In this document: in pieces, positions 55,074 to 64,000 of the stretch
How the letters are laid out: the number at the start of each line of letters is the position of its first letter
How positions within the stretch are numbered: position 1 is the stretch's first letter
NCBI GenBank assembly: GCA_038503035.1
Contig: JAVSML010001167.1
Coordinates: 767,903-831,902 of the forward strand
Origin: Crocodylus rhombifer
Taxonomy: Eukaryota > Chordata > Crocodylia > Crocodylidae
Direction: 5' to 3'
DNA: 64,000 nt
Made by a program: the position numbers and the translations under genes
The notes under the pieces: model-generated
What the model was told of the DNA's origin: nothing
The model's database searches: none
The model's input: only the letters and a program-made list of their open reading frames with translations

Positions 55074-57490
55074 GATAAGCATCCAATTTACTCTTGAAGG
55101 TGTTCAATGTAGGTGCTTGAACCACCTCCGCTGGCAGACTGTTCCAGACCTTGGGGGCTCAGACAGTAAAGAAATTCTTCCTTATCTCCAGCCCGAAACG
55201 GTCTTGCAGGAGTTTGTGACCGTTCGATCTTGTCATCCCTTGGGGCGCTCTGGTGAACAAACGTTCCCCCAGATCCTGGTGGTCACCCCTGATAAACTTA
55301 CAGGTGGCCATCAGATCGCCCCTGAGCCTACGCTTTTCCAGGTTAAAGAGTCCCATGGCTCTCAGCCTGTCGTCATAAGGTCTGTTTTCCTGACCTCTGA
55401 TCATGCGCGTGGCTCTCCTCTGCACCCTCTCAAACTTCTCCACATCCTTTTTGAATTGTGGAGCCCAAAACTGGATGCAGTACTCCAGCTGCAGCCTCAC
55501 CAAGGCCAAGTACAAGGGGAGAATGACATCCCAGGATCTGCTTGAGAAGCATCTATGGATGCAAGCCAGAGTTTTGGTTGCTTTACTAGCCACAGCATCA
55601 CATTGAAAGCTCATGTTCATCTTGTGGTCAATGATGACCCCCAAGTCTCTTTCTTCCGTAGTGCTAGCCAGCGTAGCACTGCCGAGCCTATAAGGATGCT
55701 GCAGGTTTTTCTTCCCAAGGTGGAAAACCTTGCATTTTTCAGTGTTAAACACCATCAGGTTCTCGTCCGCCCATTTGCTGAGCTTGTCCAGGTCAGCCTG
55801 GATCACCCGCCTATCTTCTGGCGTGGATGCTTTGCCCCAAAGTTTGGTATCATCGGCGAACTTAGCCAGTCCGCTCCTGACTCCAATGTCCACATCATTA
55901 ATGAAGATGTTGAACAATGTTGGTCCAAGGACAGAGCCTTGGGGGACCCCACTGGTCACGGGACACCATGATGAGTGACTACCATCAATTACTACCCTCT
56001 GGGTCTGACCACAGAGCCAATTTCCCAGCCAGTGGATCGTGGTGGAGCTAAGGCCACAATCGGCCAGTTTTGCCAAGAGGTGATCATGGGATACCAAATC
56101 GAAAGCTTTTTTGAAGTCAAGATATATGACATCAAGCTCTTCTCCCTTGTCCAGGTGATAGGTCACCTGGTCGTAGAAGGAAATGAGATTGGTCAAACAA
56201 GACCTACCCACAACAAAACCATGCTGGCTATCCCTAAGGATGTTGGTGTCAGCCAGTCCATTAAGGATGGGCTCTTTAATAAACTTTTCTAAGATCTTCC
56301 CCAGGATAGATGTCAGGCTGATGGGCCTATAGTTAGCCGGATCCACTTTCCTCCCTTTCTTGAAGATAGGTACCACATTGGCCTTCTTCCAGTCTTCGGG
56401 TACTACACCAGAGCACCAGGAGTTTTCAAAGATCTGTGCCAGAGGCTGGGCTATGACGCTCGCCAGCTTCTTGAGTACCCTGGGGTGCAGATTGTCAGGG
56501 CCGGCTGACTTGAAGGTATCCAGCTTCTCAAGGTGTTCCTTCACGATGTTAGTATTGATGGAGGGCAGGGGACCTCCCTCACCTGGACCTCCCTGTCCCG
56601 TAATGGGCATGGGCGTCCCATGGGACTGATGAAAGACTGATGCAAAGTACCTATTTAATAGGTTGGCTTTTTCCTGGGTGTCAGTTGTCAGTTGCCCCAT
56701 CTGGTTCAGTGGGGGTCCAATGTTGCCCTTGCTTTTCCTCCAGCTCCCCACATATCTGAAAAAGGACTTTTTACTGTCCTTGATGCTGAAAGCTAGTTGG
56801 AGTTCAACTGCAGTCTTGGCTTTCCTGGTTTGCTCCCTGCAGGACCGGACCAGTGCAGAATAATCCTCCTTGGAGGTGAATCCCATCCTCCATCCTTTGC
56901 AGGCTTTTCTTTTTAGCCTCAGGAGGTCTGCTAGGTCCCTGGAGAGCCAGGGGAGCTGCTGTGCCCTCTTGCTGCCTTTCCTCCGAGATGCAATAGACTT
57001 AGATTATGCACTGAGGATCGCTCCCTTGAGGTGCAACCACTCTTCTTGAACTCCTCTCTCCCTGGGGTCAGGGTCCCTTAGGGCCTCACTGACAAGCCTC
57101 CTGAGCTTGTCAAAGTTGGCTTTCCTGAAGTTAAGGACTTCCGTGTTGCTGACTGACTTGCCAGCTTTACAGTGGATGGTGAAGGTGATCAGCTCATGGT
57201 CGCTGTCACCCAGCTTCCCATCGATCACTAGGTCGCCAATTAGGTCATCCCCTGTAGCCAGTACCAGGTCGACAGAGCTTTGCCTCTCGTTGGCCCATAG
57301 ACTTCTTGAGTCAGGTAGAGATCATCCACGCATGAGAGGAATTTTTGTGACTGCTCGGATTTTGCTGAGTGGTCCTCCCACGAGATGTCCGGTTAATTGA
57401 AGTCACCCATGACAACCATGGTCCCGGGCGAACTCAGGACTTTGGGTGGGAGGTCTGTAGTAGACTCCCACCGTTGTGTCCTCTGTGCCA
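55074..57490 (-). mobile_element. CR1 LINE, minus strand, outer copy
   Basis: From right to left: endonuclease residues (GVYYRPP at about 57460, MGDFN at about 57405, GDSDHELITF at about 57205), linker, then a long open reverse transcriptase to 55159, and a C-terminal remainder after one stop. In the endonuclease part GDFN is followed by a stop and there are frameshifts, and the copy is 5'-truncated within the endonuclease at about 57490. Its 3' tail lies at 54044-54133, beyond the nested plus-strand CR1. Confidence 0.9.
55159..56886 (-). CDS. CR1 reverse transcriptase, 575-codon open frame
   Basis: Longest open frame in the window. It holds the non-LTR reverse transcriptase in order: SAGPDNLHPRVLKKL (about 127-141), ANYRPISLTSILGK (184-197), the catalytic LDFKKAFD (256-263), GVPQGSVLGP (313-322) and FADD (343-346), then the CR1 C-terminal domain to residue 575. 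All three catalytic aspartates appear present (Asp257, Asp345, Asp346). The stop after KNFFTV removes about 30 residues compared with the sister copy at 20365-20796, which has Gln there. The endonuclease upstream is broken and the element is interrupted, so it is a LINE relic, not a host gene. The first Met is arbitrary. Confidence 0.85.
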   Translation of the reverse strand: MGFTSKEDYSALVRSCREQTRKAKTAVELQLAFSIKDSKKSFFRYVGSWRKSKGNIGPPLNQMGQLTTDTQEKANLLNRYFASVFHQSHGTPMPITGQGGPGEGGPLPSINTNIVKEHLEKLDTFKSAGPDNLHPRVLKKLASVIAQPLAQIFENSWCSGVVPEDWKKANVVPIFKKGRKVDPANYRPISLTSILGKILEKFIKEPILNGLADTNILRDSQHGFVVGRSCLTNLISFYDQVTYHLDKGEELDVIYLDFKKAFDLVSHDHLLAKLADCGLSSTTIHWLGNWLCGQTQRVVIDGSHSSWCPVTSGVPQGSVLGPTLFNIFINDVDIGVRSGLAKFADDTKLWGKASTPEDRRVIQADLDKLSKWADENLMVFNTEKCKVFHLGKKNLQHPYRLGSATLASTTEERDLGVIIDHKMNMSFQCDAVASKATKTLACIHRCFSSRSWDVILPLYLALVRLQLEYCIQFWAPQFKKDVEKFERVQRRATRMIRGQENRPYDDRLRAMGLFNLEKRRLRGDLMATCKFIRGDHQDLGERLFTRAPQGMTRSNGHKLLQDRFGLEIRKNFFTV

Positions 57491-57659
57491 TGTTCCCCAT
57501 GTAGAACATAATAAGCAGAAGGACCGTGAAAGAATTGGTGTGCCTGCTGGATTGCTTAGGTTTAAGAAGTGAGTAAAGAATTCAATGCTGGTACTAATTT
57601 ACTAAATTTTTGTATGATTTTTCAAGGTACAAGATGTTAATTAAAATATCCACCCCAGA

Positions 57660-58720
57660 ACTCTCTTCTCAGGCAATAAAGATGAGGCTAACAGAATGTG
57701 AGGTGTCAAAAGAGGTGTTGGAGCAAACGGACAACTTAAGTCACGAGGCCCAAATGATATACATCAAAGAGTTCTGAAGGACTTAATGAACTAGCTGAGC
57801 TACTACCAAAACCCAAGCAATTTCTCATTTAAAAAAGGCTGTAGTACAAGATAATTTCAGGGAGCAAATATTAGATCTGTGTTTTGAAAAAGGCTGTAGG
57901 TGTGATTTGAGGTCTAGCGTGCTCATTAAAAATAGAATTAAAAAAACACCTGCAACAATGCAATATGACATGATCTACTGGCATAGCTTCTGCAAAAGAA
58001 AATAGTGTCACTAATCTAAAATTATCTAAGGTCTCAATTAGGGCAGTAGATTTTTAAAAATGGCTGAAATAAATTGTTAGGCTCTGGACAAATGTACCTT
58101 TTCACCCTTTTAAAAGGAGAGAGTAGTAGCTGGTTGGGAATATGTCTCAGTTGTTATTACACATGCATGCTCCTGTAGCAGTGCAAGTTAGCTAAGTGAC
58201 TGAAACTTTAACCTTGAATGAAATAGTTAAAGGTGCAATTGCAATAGTTTTGCTACTCTAGCATCACTAAGAAGCACGCAGATGTAACAGTGACATCATA
58301 ACAGCAAATGTTGGTATCTATTAATATTGATACAGTTGTTACATCTCTCTATACCCTTAGACTTTCAAAAGGTCTGACAAAGGTCTCTTATCAGATGCAG
58401 TAGTATTGTACTTACTGGCATACCACACACAACATTTTCCCAATAATCAGCCATCTAAATTTCCCATTCTGCCTTTCTAAACAAGGTGAATTTCTTATTT
58501 AAGTGTGTATGGTATTTGAGAAAATGCAGTAGTTGGATAAGAGGCGTAGCATCATTCTGGATCAAGAACTGGTTCATAATTATGAAACAAAGAATAAGAA
58601 AAACTTATCATTGCAGAAGTTAAAGGGTATATCTTCACGAGTTGCAGTAGACCGACCATTATTTAAAATATTTAATAATGATCTCATTGATTATTCAGTG
58701 AGCCACATTTGTGTGTGAGC
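57660..58720 (+). mobile_element. Old CR1/L3-like LINE relic
   Basis: Plus-strand wording follows a decayed reverse transcriptase: 'ggcccaaatgatatacatca' (aligned with GPNDIHP), 'gagttctgaaggacttaatg' (RVLKEL), 'ttttgaaaaaggc' (IFKKG) and, at about 58660, 'atatttaataatgatctcat' (IFINDL). There are many stops, and the age seems greater than that of other CR1 copies here. Confidence 0.6.
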
Positions 58721-58740
58721 AAAGTTACTTAGTTTATAAT

Positions 58741-58995
58741 GGGCCCATCTACATGATATGCTAACTGCACAGTAGCCTAATAATACTGCACATGAATGCA
58801 TCACAGCACAAACTGTACTAATATGCACTGCTTAGCATTATTAGGCTACTGCAAAGTAGCATCACTAAAAAGGAATTTGCCAGCACTACTGCTCAGTAAC
58901 TCCAGTTACTGCACATTTATTTAGTATTAGGTTATACAAGTACTAAATTAAATGTGCAGTAACCACTGTGCATTAACAAATGTGTAAACACATCC
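58741..58995. mobile_element. Inverted-repeat element, third copy
   Basis: Starts gggcccatctacatg and ends aacacatcc. 'agtagcctaataatactgca' near the start is mirrored by 'gcattattaggctactgc' in the middle. It shares 'cattaac' and 'gcacagtag' motifs with 8241-8421 and 44768-45014. Confidence 0.6.
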
Positions 58996-59278
58996 ACTGA
59001 GATAGCTTCTTAGTTCTCTGTGAAGTATCTGAATTGGAAGCACTATGGCAAATGAATACAACATAAGGAATGTTGAAGGGTAACTATTCAACTACTCAAG
59101 TACTACAATGGATTTTATGTTCACATCATCTTAGAAATGGGACCCAGGTATCAGTGTAGACAGCTTAATTAAGGCAGCTTCTCAATGTACACTTGTGGTA
59201 TAAAGATCAAATAAGACATTATAATGCCTACAGAAGAGGATGGAGAAACATTTTAAAATATGTTGTCATTATATAGAG

Positions 59279-59592
59279 CAGTGATTCTCAACTTCTTTAG
59301 ACTCAAGGTACACCTTGGAAAATGCCAGCTCTTAACTTTAGCTCATTGTTGACTATGGAAAAACAATAGAGCAATTCTTATTTCTTCTGTTGCAAAGAAC
59401 ACAGAAAGATCACAATGGGCCAGACCTTGGACTAGGCCAGAAATGTTTTGACATTATGGATTCCTGTTTTAAATCCCTGGCTTTACCTTGTGAATCATGT
59501 GTAGGTCTTTGCATACCGAAAAGTGCTAATATCGAGCAGCGCCCCATGAAACCCTTAAAAGGATCTCATGGCACCCTTGTTAAGAGTCATTG
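59279..59592. mobile_element. Complete hAT element, 314 bp
   Basis: Starts cagtgattctcaac and ends gttaagagtcattg, inverted copies matching at 12 of 14. The flanks atatagag and atacagaa agree at 6 of 8. It is the reference for the fragments at 3001-3201, 32925-33080 and 38300-38481. Confidence 0.8.
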
Positions 59593-59827
59593 ATACAGAA
59601 CTGGGTGCTGAACCAGATGAACTAGGGTTCTGATTCATTATGGTAATTCTTATATCCTTATGGGCATAATGAGCTTTGGGAAAGTTTAATAAGTTGTCTT
59701 TTCAAGCTGTGTATTTATACCTTGATGATCAATATTTTGTTCCCTATTGGTAAAATCATTATCAACTATTTTTGTTCATATTCAGCCTAGCGTTATTCTC
59801 ACTGAAGTCAATGCAAGTTACAGTAAT

Positions 59828-60476
59828 GGGATCATAGCACAGTAGAACTGAAAGGAAACTTGGGAAATCAGTTACTCCAAATCCTTATTTAAATCAGGAT
59901 CATCACTGTCTAAAACCATTCTAGACAACTGTTTCTTTAATCTGCTCTTAAAACCTTCCAAGAATGGAGATTCCACAACCCCTCTATAGGTAATCTGTTT
60001 CAATACTTATTCACTTTCATAGTTAAAAGTCTTTTTTAATATCCAACCTAAAATTCCCTTGTTACAATTTAGGACCATAATTCCTTGCCCTGTCCCTGAT
60101 GACCACAGAGAATAGTTTATTACCATCATCTTTATATAACCAACTTTTGTGTATTTGAAAACTGTTATCCAGTGCCCCCTCGCTTTTCCCTTCTCTGGAC
60201 TAAATAGTCCCAGTGCTTCTAGCTTTTCCTCATAAATCATATTTCCCTGAACTCTTATGATTTCTGTTGCTTTTTGCTAGGCTCTTTCTAATTTGACCTT
60301 GTCTTTCCTGAAGTGCAATGCCCCAAACTGCACATAGGACTCCAGGTGTGGCATCACCAATGGTAGAAAAAGAGTGGAAGAATCACCTCCTTTAACTTGT
60401 AAGGGATTCTCTTAATACGGCCCAGTATGCTATTGGCTTTGTTTGCAACAACAGCACACTATTGGCTTATATTCAG
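59828..60476 (-). mobile_element. Old CR1 LINE, 3' part of a split copy
   Basis: Reverse-oriented tail and C-terminal ORF2 ('atcatagcacagtagaactg', 'tccttgccctgtccctg', up to 'gctattggctttgtttgcaa'). It is interrupted at about 60476 by a younger CR1 and continues at about 61925 with the next expected block ('aggtccttttctgcactactg'). Confidence 0.8.
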
Positions 60477-60484
60477 ATAATTGA

Positions 60485-61924
<1,440 letters not shown>

Positions 61925-63440
61925 AGGTCCTTTTCTGCACTACTGGAGCCTAGCCAATCATTTATTTTCAAGTCTGTATTTGTATTTAACAGTTCAATCC
62001 TAAATGCATGACTTTACAGTTGTCCTTACTGAACTTAATCTGATGAATTTTGGACCATTTTTTCAGCATCAAAGTAATTCTTAATCCTAATCCTCTGCTC
62101 TACAATCTGCAATGCCACCCATCTTGGTTTCATTCAAAAGCTTACTCAATGTGTACTCCATTCCATCTTCCAAATCATTAGTGAAGATATTGAACAGTAG
62201 CAAATGAAGGAGACTTCTGGAGAATCACACTTGCTACTTCTCCCTACTTAGATAATGAGTCAACTACTTTGAATATAAGGATTCAACCAGTTACATATTC
62301 AGTGTACAGTAGTTTCATCTAGACTGTATTTTCCTTAGGTTGATAATAAAAATGTTATGGAGGACAGCATCAGAATGCTAAAGTCAAGGTATATCACATC
62401 ACTGATCTTCCCCCATCCACAGAGCCTGTCACCTTGCCATAAAAGGAAATCAAGTTGATCAGACATGATTTGCTCTTGATGAATCTATGTTGGTTGTCTC
62501 TGATCACCCTGTTCTATTCTAGGTGCTGGGATGAAGATTCCTTGATGACTTGCTTCATGATTTTTCCTGACATCAAGTTCAGACTGACAAATCTGTAATT
62601 CCCCAGATCCTCCTCCTTCCCTTCCTTAAATATGGACACTATATTTGGCTTCATCCAGTTTTCAAGGACCTCACCCACCCTCTACAAGTTCTCAAAAATA
62701 ATAGTCACTCAGTGGCTCTGAAATGACCTCATTTAATTCCTTGGATGTTCTAAGACAGGGGACAGCAACCTATAGGACTGGCAGGCCAAAATATTGTTTC
62801 TCACTCCATGGTAGGCTGGCACTTCTGACTTTGCTGCCTCCACCGTTGCTGATTCTCCTGGCTGCCACTGTCTGTGTGAATTCCTCCAGAAGCCCCCTGC
62901 TACTGAATCACTGCTGATATCTGAGCTTCTCAGGCCAGCCCAGCCCATAGGTTGCCAATCCCTGCTCTAGAATGCAACCCATCCAGGCTTGCAGAGTCAA
63001 AAACATCCAGCTTCCTTAAGTAATCTCTAACTGATTCCTCAACTGCTATAGGCTACTTATCTCCTTTCCTATTCTAGCTGACAACTTTGCTTTTGATTTG
63101 GTAGTTAACCTTGTTAGTGAAGACTGAAGTAAAAAAGACACTAAATACTTCAGCATACTCTGTATCATCCATGATTAGACTGCCTTCTACATTTAGTATG
63201 AGACCTACAGTTTCTTTGTTCTTTCTATTATTTCTAACACACTAGTAGTATCCTTTTTTGTTGCCTTTACTGGTCCTAGCTAACTGCATTTCAGTTCATA
63301 CAATGGCCTTCCTGGTTTTTTCCTGGCAAGTTCATGCATGGTCCTCCATAGAAATATGGCTAAGTTTCCACTTTTTGTAAGATCCCCTTTTGAGTTTCAA
63401 CTCACCAAAGAGTTTGCAGTTTGGCCAGACTAGTCTCCTG
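61925..63440 (-). mobile_element. Old CR1 LINE, 5' part of a split copy
   Basis: Continues the copy at 59828-60476. The order on the minus strand is linker near 63250-63440, then the reverse transcriptase with readable blocks near 62980 (LDVFDSASLD), 62600 and 62190 (IFTNDLEDG), up to 'aggtccttttctgcactac' at 61925. It is split again by the hAT at 62756-62964 and heavily decayed. Confidence 0.75.
62756..62964. mobile_element. hAT element in the old CR1
   Basis: The 209-bp insert has ends caggggacagcaaccta and, inverted, cagggattggcaaccta. The flanks ttctaaga and ctctagaa agree at 5 of 8 with a shared central TA. The CR1 text reads on across it ('ggatgttctaga' + 'atgcaaccc'). Confidence 0.75.
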
Positions 63441-63754
63441 CTGCACTTGCTATCGTTTTTTTACATCAGGTTTTGTACTGAATTTTGAAAGACCAGAATT
63501 TGGCTCACTTCCTGTGGAAGCTATTTTCATGCAAAATGCAAACTGAAAACAGCAGCATTGAACTTAAAGATATAACAGGTATTCAGTGCTTTAGTCATTG
63601 CCAAGTGCTTTTGTCATTAGAAAATGGAGGAAAAATGGAAACAGCAACTGTTGCCTTTTATATATCATAAAATGTGTAATTTGAGTTTTGAGAAGAAAGT
63701 ATTATAAAATGTATCCAAGGGACCTTTACTTACTTTTAGACATGCACGAGAAAG

Positions 63755-64000
63755 CCAATCACAAAGCATATTGCACAGGAGTTTATTACTCCCAGGTGTC
63801 ACATTTACATGTGAGCTGGGGCTGCAGCAAGTTGACCTGCAGCAGAGCATCCCTGGCTAGCAGGTCAGCCTGCCAGCCCAGGGCTACTCCGACCTGGCTC
63901 TGTGTGTTGCAAAAGGGCTGGATGGGGCCCAGGAGTGCTTCAGTATGGGGTTAGCCAGTAGGCAGCTCCCATGCTGAAGCACCCTCATGTCCCATCCAAC
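63755..64000. mobile_element. Inverted-repeat element, cut by the window end
   Basis: Shares 'ggagtttattactc', 'gtgcttcagtatgggg' and 'tgctgaagcaccctc' with 41140-41440, in the opposite orientation for part of its length. The right end lies beyond the window. Confidence 0.5.

Overview
The window looks like nuclear DNA from a sauropsid vertebrate, most likely a crocodilian, with a turtle as the second choice. The reasons are one large-intron vertebrate gene, a CpG-island promoter, abundant CR1 LINEs ending in the usual GATTCTATGA-type tail, many short hAT transposons, two MIR-like SINE remnants and long solo LTRs. This is judged by eye; no database search was possible.

The only convincing host gene is FUNDC1 (outer mitochondrial membrane mitophagy receptor) on the + strand. 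Its CpG-island promoter lies at about 34640-35330. Five coding exons (34930-34960, 37994-38150, 40002-40077, 47452-47580, 50649-50726) join in phase into 156 residues. The 3' UTR ends near the AATAAA at 51340. No exon of the human neighbours of FUNDC1 (EFHC2, DUSP21, KDM6A) was recognised.

Most of the rest is layered mobile DNA. 2.5-3.2 kb: a CR1 tail split by a hAT. 5.16-8.42 kb: a CR1 inside a hAT inside a short inverted-repeat element. 9.9-10.7 kb: a CR1 tail split by one hAT and followed by another. 11.7-13.06 kb: a 1361-bp GC-rich solo LTR with a CCTGT target duplication. 14.2-15.8 kb: L2-like LINE pieces and an inverted-repeat element. 18.1-22.1 kb: an unclassified repeat family and two CR1 fragments. 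24.0-30.7 kb: one old CR1 cut in half by a younger CR1 and by a solo LTR that itself carries a hAT. 31.6-33.85 kb: a hAT, a MIR-like SINE and a second minus-strand solo LTR. 34.6-51.4 kb: FUNDC1, whose introns carry at least seven transposons. 51.7-53.9 kb: back-to-back hATs and low-complexity DNA. 54.0-57.5 kb: a minus-strand CR1 with a 575-residue open reverse transcriptase, interrupted near its 3' end by a plus-strand CR1. 57.6-59.6 kb: an old CR1/L3-like LINE, an inverted-repeat element and a hAT. 59.8-63.4 kb: a minus-strand CR1 split by another minus-strand CR1 and by a hAT.

I found no tRNA or rRNA gene, CRISPR array, or clearly new coding system. The unusual content is the nesting order, which gives relative insertion ages, and the hAT target-site duplications, which fall largely into the Buster-type class.
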